The notes: generated from the sequence alone by a model not told the origin. Counted from the first letter of the stretch, positions 48,990 to 62,040 are shown. The stretch is 64,000 bases of DNA from Aphrophora alni (GCA_963513935.1 OY740769.1:34499120-34563119); one strand, 5' to 3'. Made by a program: numbers and translations.

Positions 48990-49976
48990 ATCAATTGAAT
49001 GCCAGCATTTCAGTGAACAAAATAATGAAATTTGTATAACAATATTTACCATTTACATGTTTTTTCCCCATTTATAAAATATTCCTAGTATTAGTGACAC
49101 AGAAACAAAAGAATGGTTTAGGTTAGGTTAGTTGAACGATGACAATATTTTTGACAAGACGTTGATCGTGAACTGTGCAATTTGATGTATAAACGAGATT
49201 GTTTTATAATGTAGTAAATGACTCCAGAATAAATAATGGAGTCTTATTTATTGAGCAAGTCCCCTCCCCCCATAATCTGTTATAAATGTTTGAGATTTAG
49301 TTTAAAGTTAGAACTAAATAAATAAAACTAGGTTGTCGTTACGTGATCTATAAATGTTCTATTTCAGCATTCACTAGACAAAGATTTGCTGAGTTACGAA
49401 GGTTTTGTGGCGCTGGGTGTGTTACTCTTCTTCAGTACCTCCTCCAACGCCAACCAATGGTGAACTTGTACCCCTCCTCCATTTCATCCGTCACTATGCT
49501 CCGGATTCACCCCAACCACAATTCGTAAAAAAGTGGTTTATAATAATTAACAATGCTAAAGAAAAAATCATTACCTCATGTGAAACAAAAAAATAAATAA
49601 CACAATGGGGTGGGAAAACTTTAGCGCTAAAATTTGCCCAATTTAATGTAATCCGGCCAGTAGTGCAAGGATGTTGCAAATTCGGTCTGCAATGAGTTAA
49701 TGTCAATATCGACGTTGGAAAATGAAAGAAAATATTTTTTAAAACAACAAACGTAATTCCTGTCCTACATTGTCAGCTTATCGGTTGAACGCCAAACATT
49801 TTTTAAATATTTTAATTTTTATTATAAAGATTGTATGGAAACTTTCACAAAACTCATGCTTTCACAAGTAATGCGAATAAATAATAAAACTGTTAAATTT
49901 AAAAATTATACATTCAAAATCTACTACTGAATAATTAACACTAATAAACTTTTTAATTTTTAGAATATAACCCTAC

Positions 49977-50030
49977 CTGTAAGAGGCATATAAGTGCCAA
50001 GACACAAACTGCTCCTTTAGTTGATTTCAT
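49977..50030 (-). CDS. gene 3 exon 1: signal-peptide exon
   Basis: This exon has 18 codons, MKSTKGAVCVLALICLLQ, ATG to CAG, donor gtagggtt, phase 0. A basic start and a hydrophobic core form a good signal peptide. It resembles gene 1 (MKSIRS...LLCLIQ) and gene 4 (MAAKTGATCILALLALLQ), pointing to common descent of the exon. TATAAAA lies 56-62 bp upstream. Confidence 0.85.
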
Positions 50031-50085
50031 TGCGTCCAGTATTTAAAGACGTTACAACTGTGACATCATTATTCTACCTAAACTG

Positions 50086-50092
50086 TTTTATA
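50086..50092 (-). promoter_or_regulatory. TATA box, gene 3
   Basis: TATAAAA on the minus strand 62 bp before the ATG, the same spacing as in gene 4. Confidence 0.65.
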
Positions 50093-50644
50093 CTTAGTAC
50101 TTGTTGACAAATATTTAAGTTACCCACATGAGGTCACGCATGTCGATATGTTAAGATTACCTTTTGATAACAGTTTTCGTCTAACAGGTATTTAAACAGA
50201 GCGTGTGAAAACAGTCAAACATGATGACGTAATAGGTAATGATAACCAGGATTTGCTGACTTCCAAAATAACTCAGTTAATATACTGCACGTCTCAAATA
50301 AATAGCCATTTTTACTTATCCAATATACAAAGTATAGGATAAGTCTTGTAATATTCGTATTTGTAACGGACCTGCAAATTTCCTGCCCTCAGAAAACCAA
50401 GAAAGTTATGTTCGACTTGCCGTTCCTTGTTGTCTTTGTCGTCGTCTGGTCTTACGTACTATAGTGGTCAAAATAAATAAGAGGAACATGAGATTTTGTA
50501 TAGGGTACTATGGTGTGATCATATAGAACTGTATTGAAATTAAGAAAAATCTATTTTAAAATATCAGAATAGCAGCCATTTTTAACAATTTTGTTTTATC
50601 ATATCTTGTGTGTTTATTCAATTCAGTTATAACACACTAAATTA

Positions 50645-50820
50645 CAATAATGGTTTGAATATACCCCTAACCACAATCACTAGGAACAATAAATACTACA
50701 CAATTATTGTACTTTATTTTGTTTATTCCTCTAAATGCCTAAACAAAATAAAGTACAATAATTGTGTTTTATTTATTGTTCCTAGTAATTGTGGTTAGGG
50801 GTATATTCAAACCATTATTG
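50645..50820. mobile_element. 176-bp near-perfect palindromic element
   Basis: CAATAATGGTTTGAATATAC at the left is exactly mirrored at the right. The arms of roughly 80 bp continue through CCCCTAACCACAAT and AAAGTACAATAATTGTGT-type blocks, with a short centre near 50735. A foldback MITE is likely. The very high arm identity suggests recent origin. Confidence 0.85.
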
Positions 50821-51568
50821 TGAATTCACCACAGTGCTCAAAAAATTGTATCCTAACATTAAATTAGATCAATATTTCAAATTTCAATTGTGCATGTAAT
50901 GGTAACCAATGCCCATCTCAATACTATGACAAAAAGTGAAGTTATTGTAAAAAAAAAAAAATGTAAATTTGAAATTTGACCATGAAAAAATTATTTTTTA
51001 AAAATTATTAAACTATCTTTAAGTATAATTACATAAATTTGGTTTGGATAATGAGAATTTTATTTTATTTTTATTTATATATTTCATATTTTTGAATGTC
51101 ATTTGTTCGTTTCACCTCATTATGATGTATCACAAGGTCATAAAATCTATTTTAAAATGTTGAGTCATGCTCACCTCGAGGAGCCGGAGTATCTAAAAAC
51201 TCAAAATATGATTGAGGTAGCTCCTCTTATCTGAGAAGGGTATATTTATTAATGTAAGACAGGTTTTACTTTTTACCTAGATATTTTAATTAAATCATGT
51301 TAACTGTTGCCATTTTAGTGACACTCGTATAAATAAATTTTCTTTGTGTCATTTGTCTTGTTCTATAAATTGACATGTCCTATTTAGAATAAATTTGTTT
51401 ACTAATCTTCCTTCCTGGAGAACCAAAATTGCAAAACATGAACTCATAGAAGCATCCCCTTACTACAAAAAAAAGATATCTGCAAACGGTGTGTAGAAAT
51501 CTTAATTAAAACAGGGGGAGTTGTCAGCCACCATAGATAATACAAGTATGGAGGGTTTCATACATCTG

Positions 51569-51569
<1 letters not shown>

Positions 51570-51621
<52 letters not shown>
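51570..51621. repeat. (AT)n microsatellite, about 52 bp
   Basis: Pure AT alternation. Confidence 0.95.
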
Positions 51622-51624
<3 letters not shown>

Positions 51625-52204
51625 CTTATTTTTAAAGTTATTCTCCACGTCATAATGAAAGAACAAACAAATAAATATTGACGTAACACTTAGTTTTGGA
51701 AGTAGATTCTGGGTCATCCATGTATCCAATATTTATTAACTTACTAAAAAACAACATCATAGGAACAAACAAAAAACACGCAAACTAAAACATGTGCTAA
51801 TAACAAATTTAATTAACACAAACGAAAACATAACATTTGCGGTGTAATATGAACCGGAATGGTAATGGATTAGTTTGCGTTAAGGTGTAAAGTTTATTAC
51901 ATCTACATTTCCCCCTACAACGATAGTATGTTGCAATGAAACATGTTAGAAATACGACAAGTTAGGAGTTAGTTTTTAGTTATTTATTTATTTAAAGCGA
52001 TAAACCACTGCTACAATCATCATCTTAATAAAAACAGAGCATGAAATATTCCTTAACGTAATATCAATTAGTCTAACCAAAACCAAACTTCAACAAAATA
52101 AAAACTTCACCCAGAGGTGATGCGACCTTCTGCATCGTGGTAACATTTCCTTCAGTTCACCAGTCGCACTATAATTCTACAAACTGATAAGATAAGAAAA
52201 AAGT

Positions 52205-52300
52205 ACCCTTGTCCTTGAATACTTGAATGGCGTCAGGGTCGGAAGTGAACAGAAGTTGAACAAAAGATACACGATAAGAAAAATAATACACCTAGATAGT
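52205..52300 (+). repeat. SINE-like interspersed repeat, 5' fragment (copy D)
   Basis: CCTTGTCCTTGAATACTTGA then GGCGTCAGGGTCGGAAGTGA match the first half of copies A and C. The second half is missing. Confidence 0.55.
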
Positions 52301-54814
52301 AATGCAACATATTTATTCACCTATGTTTTCATAAATATTGCGATAGGATAATGAGGTGAATCAAATTAGTAATGCAACCATTTTATAGGGTGTAAACCAA
52401 AACGTATACAGATAAAAACATTGTATCACTCACTCACACATAAAACTAAGATAACGACAAAATTTATACACAAATTGAACAACAAATCAAATATAAAACC
52501 ACACTTACAATTTAGGGATTTTTTTTAGCATATAACATCCATTACAAATAATATTATAAAGCGTATTGAAACTTACTTAGTATGGTAAACTATTAGGTGA
52601 TTAATTTTGTATGCGTATAGCATATTTGGTTTTTATAATTACAAACACATTTTATAAATTTGTAAGAAATTAATTTGATTATAACTTTTGAGTGTCCTAC
52701 CAGTAATTGTTTTAAGAGGGAGTTTGCAGTTTGAGTATCTACAGAAAACTGGTATAGGCCTACTAACTATTAGAAGTCAGTCAGGACTAAAGTAGGTTGA
52801 GTCAGGAAGACCTTATAAAAAGAAAGATAATTTTGCTGACAATGAAATATTTTAGTAAATTACAGTGGATATGACAAATACAATGTTACTACAGTTCATA
52901 ACACTTAACACTTAATATAAGCTTAACTACGAAGCTTAACTATAAGCTTAATAAGCACCTACTTATTTTCTTCCCCAATGATTAAATAAATAATGCTAAA
53001 TAAAAACTAATAATAATCAAAACTAAAAAGTTCAAGGTAACTTTTAGAATACTAATACAAAATTTCCATCAAAGTAAATTTAAGTGTTCTTTATTATCTA
53101 GACAATTAATTATTATACAATTTTTAGTTTTATTTACTAGTTTCCTTTACATTTTAGGAAAACTAACGAGAAGTATGATGTTGATTTACTTTTAAACACT
53201 GAAAACTCATTTTTAAATATCATTTAAGATATTTTGAATGTATGCAATAATAAAGAAAGGCTCATATAAAATGTGATAAATGAATTTTTATGGTTACTTT
53301 AAACCCTTTCTAGTCATTAAATAGAAAAATGCATATCTTAAATTTCAACCAAATTGATTCTATTGTTTCAGAGAAAGGTAAACAACAGACACACATTTTA
53401 TAGAGACTTACTGATATACAGACAGATACTATGATTTTTTTATTATACAGACGCTCTTTTTACATTATCAATATTATTTTGTTATTAACTAATGTAGAAA
53501 TAAAATAAACATAATGAAACGTCATAAAAATATTATAAATAATTGAAATAAATTAAGGTAAAGTAGAAAAAAATTAATTTCAACAATTTCAAATTCGTTT
53601 ATAAATTTCAAAGCAACTTATCTTTAAATAAAATTTCTGCTTTATTTCCAAATAAATAGCTGAAAATAGAAATAACTCAATCAAAAGAAGTATATATTTT
53701 ATGATAAATTTATAACCAATAGATGTAAAAAAGTTCATTTTCATTATTAAAAGAGGGAAAAAATGGTTTTGTTTGCTAGGGAGGGGAATCCCCCCCACCG
53801 AAAATTTATCTAAACTCAGCAAAAACAGATTATAACAACCTCTGAGATATAATGTAATATCATTATTTAAAAGGAAACATGTTAACGAAATAGGCTAGGA
53901 GTCCTAGTAATGATGAATTTATGGGACCATATTTAGTTTATAATCAGAATACTGTATATATTCAGGATACGTAATCTCTTATCAGTGTACAGATGAATTT
54001 TAAAAGTAAATAAAAGATTGGATGTTTTCTTTGAATAGTTTGGAATATTTATTTGTAAATTGACACTGATGGAACATTGTTTACCGCCAATTATTGGCTT
54101 CTAGACTCTATATTTCCAATGTTTGCTTTTATTTTATTCAGGCATATTGTCAGTAGATTTTATTTTAGTTCAAGGATTAATTACATAAATATATTTTAAC
54201 CTAAGTGGGAAGAAGATTAATTTACTTTTTAAGATTAGATATTTATTTACTAAGGAGCAGTTTTAAATTATTAAAAAAATCTGAAATACATTCATTTATT
54301 TTATATAGCCCAATGTTTATTACTATTGAAAAACAAATATATTTCATTTCATATCTGAATTTCAGAAAAATCTCCAACATTTACAAAGTACAGTTTAAAG
54401 GTTGTAGCTCCCTTAGAGAATGTAATAAATTTTCATTAATAAACTGATTTGCTTCAAGCATAAATGACTTACCCAGTTAAAATATAAGTTGGTGGAGAGT
54501 TATTGTTGTGACAATCTAAACTGACAAAGGATAGATAAACTTACAAAGTAATTGTTTATTTGTGTCAAGAAAGCATAAACTATATCATTAGACAATGGCG
54601 ATTTTTAAATTTGTGTAACAAAATAAATGTTAAAACGTTCTCTGATAAAATCACAACTTCTACGTAATACGTGAACTTAATAGCGGAACAAGCACGACGA
54701 ATTTGAGATCTGTGATTTCTAACAATGTAATCTCGGTGAGATTTGTGGTGCTTATCTTCGCAGCTAGAAGACGATGTTCTTGAGATTCTTGGACGATTGT
54801 CAGCAAAATATTTG

Positions 54815-54821
54815 TATAAAA
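54815..54821 (+). promoter_or_regulatory. TATA box, gene 4
   Basis: TATAAAA 62 bp upstream of the gene 4 ATG. Confidence 0.65.
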
Positions 54822-54876
54822 CATGAGAATATTTGTTTAGACAGCACACTTGAAGTAACTCTAAATATTAGAAACA

Positions 54877-54930
54877 ATGGCAGCAAAAACAGGAGCAACT
54901 TGTATTTTGGCACTACTGGCCTTACTTCAG
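54877..54930 (+). CDS. gene 4 exon 1: signal-peptide exon
   Basis: This exon has 18 codons, MAAKTGATCILALLALLQ, with AAACAATGG start context. It ends in CAG with donor gtaaaaat, phase 0. A Lys-containing start and a Leu/Ala core are typical of a secreted protein. Nearly the same length, phase and core as gene 3 exon 1, which lies in divergent orientation 4.8 kb away. Confidence 0.85.
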
Positions 54931-57544
54931 GTAAAAATAATAGCATTTTTAAATCATTGAAATGATAGATATACGCTGTCAGCAAATTATCAGCAACTTG
55001 TTTGTCAGCAAATTTTATTCAAATTTTTTAGGTTCTGATAAAATATAAATTTCAAACTAATTTTGTAGGCAATTATTGTAGCCAAAAAATCTTTAAAAAT
55101 CACAAGTTTTTGAATTATGAATGTTTGTTAAACACATTTTCTTTATATTTCACCATTTTTTATATCTTGTTTCAGAAATAGTATTTTTTTTTAAATCCGA
55201 GTTTATTTATTTCAAAATAAAAATTATATGTTATTTGATATTGTAAGTTTTTCTCTGATCCGAATGTTAAACATATTGTATCGACATTAATTTATTGTGA
55301 TGTGTTTTGTTATACAATTTTGATATACCGTAAAGCAATTTTTTCAAATTATAGCATTTTTTCTACAATAAATAACAAATTGTATATAAATAATGTAGAG
55401 GAATTAATTTTTTGATTGCTTTTAAAAATACTATCCAATTTTAACATTATACGTAAAAAATATTATCGTTAGACTTGAAAGATTTTATTTTTGACTTCAA
55501 AATCTGTATATGTCTGTGTGGAAATTCACTTTCAACTTAAATGTTTTATTTAACTGAAGTAATATTTCATAATCGATTAAAACTGCAATCAGGTATTATT
55601 AAACTTCGTACTTTGATTATTTCTACTTAAAACGAAATTAATGTTTGACTTTATTTTGGGAGGGCAACATTACATACAGCCATCAATAAGAAAGCCAATA
55701 TACTTATGTTACAGACTGTATAACCAATTGGACTAAGACTATAATAATTAACATGATTATTTTTTTATTATTATACTAAAAATGGTTTGATATATTAAAA
55801 TAAATTTCACTATAATTTTATATATGGAATTAATGTTTAAATTTTTAAGAGGGCAATAACACCAGGCCACCAATAAGTAAGCTAACATGTATTACAGACT
55901 GCATTATCAATTGTACTAGACCTATACTAATTCAAAATATTATTTATTTATACTTTATATGTTAAAACATACTCACCATAATTTCATTAACTAAATTATT
56001 CTTTGAATTTGGGGAAGAGGGTTACTTGGAACCACCAGTAAGTGAGGTAACATGTAACATTTATCACAGACTGTGTAACAATTTGTCTAGGGCTATAATA
56101 GTATACATGATTTTTTTTAAGGTATACTTAAACATGTTTTACATATTAAAACAAATTTCACTATAATTTTATGAATGGAATTATCGTTTAACTTTAGAGA
56201 AGAAAACTACATAGAAACACCAATAATGAAGTTAACATGTTTTACAGATTGTATAATAAATTGAACTAGATCTATACTAATTCACAAGATTATTTAAAGA
56301 TTGTTTATACATTAAAAGAAATTTCAGGAATAGAATTATTGCTTAAATTTTTGGGAGATAATTACATGAGCTACCGTTAAGGGAGGTAATATGTCTTACA
56401 GAATTAATAATCAATTGGACTAGGACTATAATAAATAATTCACATGATTATTTTTTAACATAGCAGACTAAAGATTTTGTATATTTCAAAATGAGTATCA
56501 CCATAATATCATGAATGGAATTAATGTTTAAATTTATTCATTTGGAATTATTATAGCACAGTTTATATTATTATGTATTATAATAATTCATAATATTCAT
56601 GTTAAATTGTTCATTGACGTATGATTATACACAAGTAAAGAAGCAAATCTGTTTTAAAGACTCGGCCTCGTCTCAAACCAATTGGACTAGGCCTGTACTA
56701 ATTTACAAGATTATTAGTATTTTTTAAATCTTGGTAGACTTAAAGATTTTAACATTTTAAGACTCATTCCACCATAATTTTATGGGAAAATTATTGTTCG
56801 GATTTTAGGATACTGGATTTTGCCTCCATTAAGGAATCAAATTGGTTTTACAGACCGTATAATCGATTACACTAATTCTGGTGATTTTTTTTTTAAACAT
56901 GTTAGACTTTAATATTTTTATATTTTGAAACAAATTCTTTGAATATTATAACTGTTTATTGTGGGTGGGGGGGGGGGTTACATAAAGCGACCAAAAAGGA
57001 ATACAATAGATGTTTTATATTGTATAATCAAAGGAACTAATTAATAAGTTTATGTTTTTAGCATTTTAGAATTCAAGATTTTTCATATTTGTGTTTCATA
57101 TTAATTTGTGCATCAATAGCACACACTTTTAAATATTTGTCACGATTGTATAATCCTCAGTAATTCTACTTACAATCGACAGTTGGTTCTGAACCAGTCA
57201 TTCGAACATGTTTTGTAAATGAATTCAATACTGGGCGAGATATCTCGTGAAAATCGAGATTACCCAACTATTAATTAATTGAAATAAGAATTGCATTGGT
57301 AGTATGGTTCACTCAACACATAGCTGTTATTGCGTGTATTCATCTACATAAAAATAATAAAAGATATGTTAAAATTATTGCATTTTCGACAGTTTTTTTT
57401 AAATATAACCTATAACGTCTTAAAAATATTTTATAATTTAAAAGATAAAACCACTTTCTGTGACAAAAAAAAGAAAAAAAGTTATTAAAACTACAAAACA
57501 ATGGTATAATTGTATTTTAAGCAATAATAGTTGATATTTTACAG
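54931..57544 (+). other. gene 4 intron (2.6 kb)
   Basis: GT donor after 54930 and TATTTTACAG acceptor before 57545. Much of it is an old tandem repeat (55640-57060). Confidence 0.75.
55640..57060. repeat. degenerate tandem repeat, about 8 units of about 175 bp
   Basis: A block AGACTGTATAACCAATTGGA + CTAGGACTATAATAATTCACATGATTATTTTTT recurs near 55713, 55889, 56065, 56248, 56400, 56660, 56852 and 57020. Between blocks are ATTTTAAGAGGGCAATAACA-like and CCACCAATAAG-like phrases. Confidence 0.75.
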
Positions 57545-58300
57545 GTGACCACAGGCTACCCTTACCAGTCTAGTAGCTACTTGCTATCTGAGTATGGTTA
57601 TCCATATAGTGGCACACAAGGCTGCTGCCAACCATCAACTGCATTTGAAATAATCATCGAACCTTGTTGCTGTTGTCAACCACCACCAGTTTGTTGCCCT
57701 CAGCCCGAACCTTGTTGCTGCCCTCAACCAAGATCTTGCCCACAACCCGACCCTTGTTGTTGTCCCCCACCTCCACCAGTATGTTGTCCAAAGCCTGAAC
57801 CTTGCTGTTCCATTTGTTGCCCACAGCCCGAACCTTGTTCTTGTTCACCACCTCCACCATGTTGCCCTAAACCAGAACCTTGCTGCTGTCCAGTATGTTG
57901 CCCACAAACTTACTGTTGTAAACCATCAACAGCATTTGAAATAACCATCGAACAACCATGCTGCTGTTGTCAACCCCCACCAGTATGTTGTCCTCAACCC
58001 GAACTTTGTTGTTGTCCAGTATGTTGCTGCTTACAACTTGATCCTTGTTGTTGTCCTCCAGCTGCACCAGTATGCTGTCCTCAACCCGAACCTTGTTGCT
58101 GTTCTCCACCCCCACCAGTATGCTGTCCACAACCCGAACCTTGTTGCTGTCCTCTAGTATGCTGTCCACAACCCGAACCTTGTTGCTGTCCAAAACCTGA
58201 ACCTTGCTGCCCTCAACCCTCATGCTGCTGTAAACCTGCACAATGTTGCTGTTCCCAACAACCATGTTGTGGAAAATCAGGCAATCGTTATTTATTTTAA
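57545..58300 (+). CDS. gene 4 last exon: very Cys/Pro-rich secreted protein
   Basis: Opens after TTTTACAG with VTTGYPYQSSSY, phase 0, and runs 251 codons to TAA. The precursor is 269 residues with exon 1, and cleavage near VTTG-YPYQ is likely. About 72 of the 251 residues are Cys and a similar share is Pro. The main unit is CCPQPEPCCCP. A block starting CC(Q/K)PSTAFEI(I/T)IE, then PCCCCQPPPVCCPQPE, occurs twice about 96 residues apart, so the exon contains an internal duplication. A Tyr-rich head precedes the repeats and the end is CCGKSGNRYLF. Composition resembles keratin-associated, eggshell or adhesive proteins, but no orthology is claimed. AATAAA follows 137 bp after the stop. Frames on the minus strand are shadows. 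Confidence 0.87.
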   Translation: MTTGYPYQSSSYLLSEYGYPYSGTQGCCQPSTAFEIIIEPCCCCQPPPVCCPQPEPCCCPQPRSCPQPDPCCCPPPPPVCCPKPEPCCSICCPQPEPCSCSPPPPCCPKPEPCCCPVCCPQTYCCKPSTAFEITIEQPCCCCQPPPVCCPQPELCCCPVCCCLQLDPCCCPPAAPVCCPQPEPCCCSPPPPVCCPQPEPCCCPLVCCPQPEPCCCPKPEPCCPQPSCCCKPAQCCCSQQPCCGKSGNRYLF

Positions 58301-58436
58301 CACATTTTGCCTGATTATCTAGAAATGTCCATGATTCTTTTATCAAAAGTAGTACAAAAATAAGTCAATAATAGGCGACTGTCTAGAAATGTATAATAGA
58401 AAAAATCGAATTGTTATTTGTTAATATAAGGACAAA

Positions 58437-58442
58437 AATAAA
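58437..58442 (+). promoter_or_regulatory. poly(A) signal AATAAA, gene 4
   Basis: AATAAATAAA 137 bp after the stop, same strand. Confidence 0.6.
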
Positions 58443-61400
58443 TAAATGTACAATATTAATAGCTCAAATCATTCTATATACATTTATTTATAACACGCAT
58501 TATATTCATAATGAATAGTTACACAATAACAAATTTAATCTCCCTTATGAACCGCAAGAGACTATAAAACGTTCTCTGATCATAATCATGCCAGCGTATA
58601 TTCCTTACAGAATTTGATATACCAGAAAGTTTTTTGTTCGTTCAAATATGTATGCTCGTTATATATATAGGCTCATTTTATGATATAGATGACCAGTTCG
58701 TTAACCACAAAACTGTTTCATAACTTTTAAAATGGCAATCTAATATTGTAATACCGATTTTTTTTTTTTTAGAATAACAACTTATATATATATACTAGAA
58801 AGTCAAACTATCAAACTATAAATAATTTTATACAGCTTTATTTTGCATCCAATGTATAAACGTACCTCTTCCGATTAATATTAAGGTGTAATAGAAATAA
58901 CAATATAATTTCCAAATTTTTATAAAAACTATCGGAATAATAACTGTAGTGCTCAATACTCAATAAATAAACCAAATACTTTTTTTTTTAAATCTAATGT
59001 TAATGTCACAATCATGCAGATATACAAAAAAAATAGTATTTTGAAATAACTACTTGGGCATTACAGGTTGTAAGTGGTAATCAAATTTTGGGAGGTAATG
59101 CTGGATATATTTTTTTTAAATCGTCTAAACACACATGAAAAAAAAATGCATCATTTTCCGTCTATCTGTCTGTTGGTCTTTTTGAATCACAAAATAAAAC
59201 TTCAAAAATGATTGAGATATCGATATTAAATTTTACAAATATTTTGTACTATTAGTTTTCAGTGTATCACACAAAATCATATAATTTATCACTAAATCAA
59301 TTTAATAGCTTTCATTAAAAATTGTTGATTTAACAAAATATTTATAAGGCATTAGGTCTTTTAATGTTAAACAAGATAACCTAATTTTTGATGTAGGTTG
59401 AATAATAGCTGAGATATCGGTAAACAAAGTATATGTTTAACAAAAATTGTTGACAATTTACTTGAACAGACAAGAACTTTTTTGGTTATCCAATACTCAG
59501 AAACAACTTTTAAAATAGTTATTAAGTTGAAGAGTTGACTGGCGAGTATTGATGACCAAGAAAAGGTAGACTCCGAGGTTCACTATAGTGAGTACGGGTG
59601 TGGCAATCCCAAGGGTCATAGCTGGATTTATACCTTTTTAAACAAAAGTTATTTGGAGTCAATGAGGGTAATAATTCTTTGTTTGGTCTGTTTTCAAGGT
59701 CATTCAAGGATTTTTTTTTTTTTTTAATTAGAGCCTATAGTTTTTATCATTCTTTTCTACACTAAACAAATTTGGTGATATTCTAACCTATACGAATAGT
59801 TGTTAAAAATCTTCAGTTTTAGAGGAATATTGGAAGAGACAGAAATGATTTATTTTAACGTGGTAATGGTTGGAAACTAATTTCAGAATATTTTATTTTG
59901 ATATTTCATTTTCAGTGCAGCGAAATAATTAGTAAAAACTATTTCAAGTGCTTTATTGGTTTTAATATACCATTTTTGTCTCTTGTAATATGTACTTAAA
60001 CTGCAGACTTTTTAGGAAATTCATGAAAATCAGATGAGCAAATATTTTGTTAAACGACTTGAAAAATTAAGATCAGATTAAAAACTGTTTCAGAGAAGTT
60101 TTAAAACGCTATAAATATAGTTTACACTAATTATATTAGAGAATTCTATCGTTAAAATCACTTTTGTTACGTAAAGCACTGTATTTACAAAATTACAAAA
60201 TATATGTGTGTTCACCGCTAAGAGGTGTCTCATTTTGCACCACATAATCAGATTGTGCATTATCAAGGTCGCGCTTCCCATTATGCAATATTTAACCGTC
60301 CTGCAGTTCTGTTTCATTTTGCTATTTTGAAATTCACCATTCAATAATCCCTTTATTTATACTTTTTTACATGTGGTTAGTTGTTACGTGCCTGTATGTG
60401 GGTGGTTTTTAGCCCAATCTACCCTTTTCATATAATTTACTGTGTTAATACATTTATGTACTTGAAATAATTTTAATAACTTGCTAAAATGACTAAAATG
60501 CAGATTATTCTTTATTATAATAAACCGTTTTTATTAGAATCTATTCATTTGTAGCTCAAAACCCAACACAACTAAAGAGAGATTATGAAAATCCAAAACT
60601 AATGTACGACAATGGAAAATTTAATTGTACTTTGGAACATTTGATACTACGCTGTAAACATACGATGAAACCTAACTACAGTAATTGTAAATGTCATCAA
60701 ATTAAATACTATTTATATTAAAAATGTATACGAAATTTTCCACAGTAAAAGTTTTATCATCTTCAGTTGTTAGACGTTGACCAACCTTCTTGGTACTCAA
60801 TAATATTCAACCAAGAAAGCAATTCAAAACGTGAAGGTTTGTGAATATGTAACAACTATAGATAATGACTTCATCTTGAACAAATAAAATTTGTCTTAGG
60901 AAAATTGGGTGTTCTTTTGTTTTAGTGATTGAAGTTTTAACAAGTTTGGTTCATTTTAAAGTGTTTAAAATTTGAAGTTAAGAGTAGGGTATGGAGTCAA
61001 ACAGGTTTTAATAAAATAAACTACACAATTTTGAAATCTACTTTACAACCTCAAATTTCAAATTCATAGTAACAGTTAGAGCCCACGTATTCTTGTCAAA
61101 GTCACTCTGGTTTGTTTGACCATAGTGTCTTGAGTGTTTTCGGATCGTATAATCCAAAACACGAAGAGACGCTGAGCTATCATTGAAGACATTTCGGGAG
61201 ATATAGGGGTTGTCAAAGTTCAGGAGGTTCAAGCTTCATTGGTATACCTAACAAGGTTAATGAGTCAAGGCGGCCGAATATCGAACTTTCGTTATTTGAT
61301 TATATAGTACCCTCATAGGAAAGACTAAGTGAGACATTTCAGAAACTGAAAGAAAAATACTCTAAATAAAAATTGTCTCTTAAAGTAAATAAACTACGAC

Positions 61401-62040
61401 CATCATTTTAATTTTGACTCTGACCATAGACTCCAAATATAATTGAATTGTATTCTAAAGGATAATTTATGGATGCACATCAGAATAGTTTTCGTGAAAA
61501 AAAGAAATTAATATATATGAATTCTAATCTCGCTCAACTTTTAATTAAACAACTACGGTTTTCTCATCAAGGTGATCCGAACTTAAGAAAAAGTTTCAAC
61601 ATGGTAGCTACTGTGTCGCCTAATTCGTTGCTTCACGCTATCACACAGTTTTCAAAATAGCCGAGAACTTTAAGCAAAGAACCTTTTATCAAATGTTCAA
61701 TTCCCGGTTCACTTTGTAAATTATATTCTTTTTGTTATGACGTACTTCGGAATTCATTAATTTTACAATCTTAAACTATAAACAACAAAAGTGTCTACAC
61801 CAACAGAACTACTGGAAAGAGAATTACAAATTTCGATTTCGTTTTTAGATTCCATTTCTCTCATACTTGTTTACCCATATTTCAAGTTGGTTTTAAAATA
61901 TCAGGTTTGAATCCACTCCTACTGATTGATATGAGTTGTATTCCTGAATTGCATTATGTTCAGTTGATTTTTCGTTTCAGGTAGCATGTGAAAAGTTGGA
62001 CAAGTAAAATAATTGAAGGGAAACAATGAATTTTAGAAAA
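58443..62040. other. intergenic between convergent genes 4 and 5
   Basis: AT-rich spacer containing one SINE-like copy (59520-59715). A short minus-strand frame at 61038-61232 has mixed composition but no flanking splice sites or recognisable domain. Nothing else supported. Confidence 0.5.
59520..59715 (-). repeat. SINE-like interspersed repeat, copy E
   Basis: On the minus strand: CCTTGAATGACCTTGAAAAC, TATAAATCCAGCTATGACCC, TTGGGATTGCCACACCCGTA, CTCACTATAGTGAACCTCGG, in the same order as the plus-strand copies. Confidence 0.65.

Larger units (their letters stand above)
46384..49976 (-). other. gene 3 intron (3.6 kb)
   Basis: GT donor (gtagggtt) beside 49977 and TTTACAG acceptor above 46383. 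Contains a TTA-repeat acceptor tract and the 41-bp minisatellite. The segment 49340-49530 is more GC-balanced and unexplained. No alternative exon seen. Confidence 0.7.
50093..54814. other. intergenic between divergent genes 3 and 4
   Basis: A 4.7-kb AT-rich spacer that presumably carries both promoters. It contains a palindromic element (50645-50820), a TA tract and a SINE-like copy. No other exon was recognised. Confidence 0.55.
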
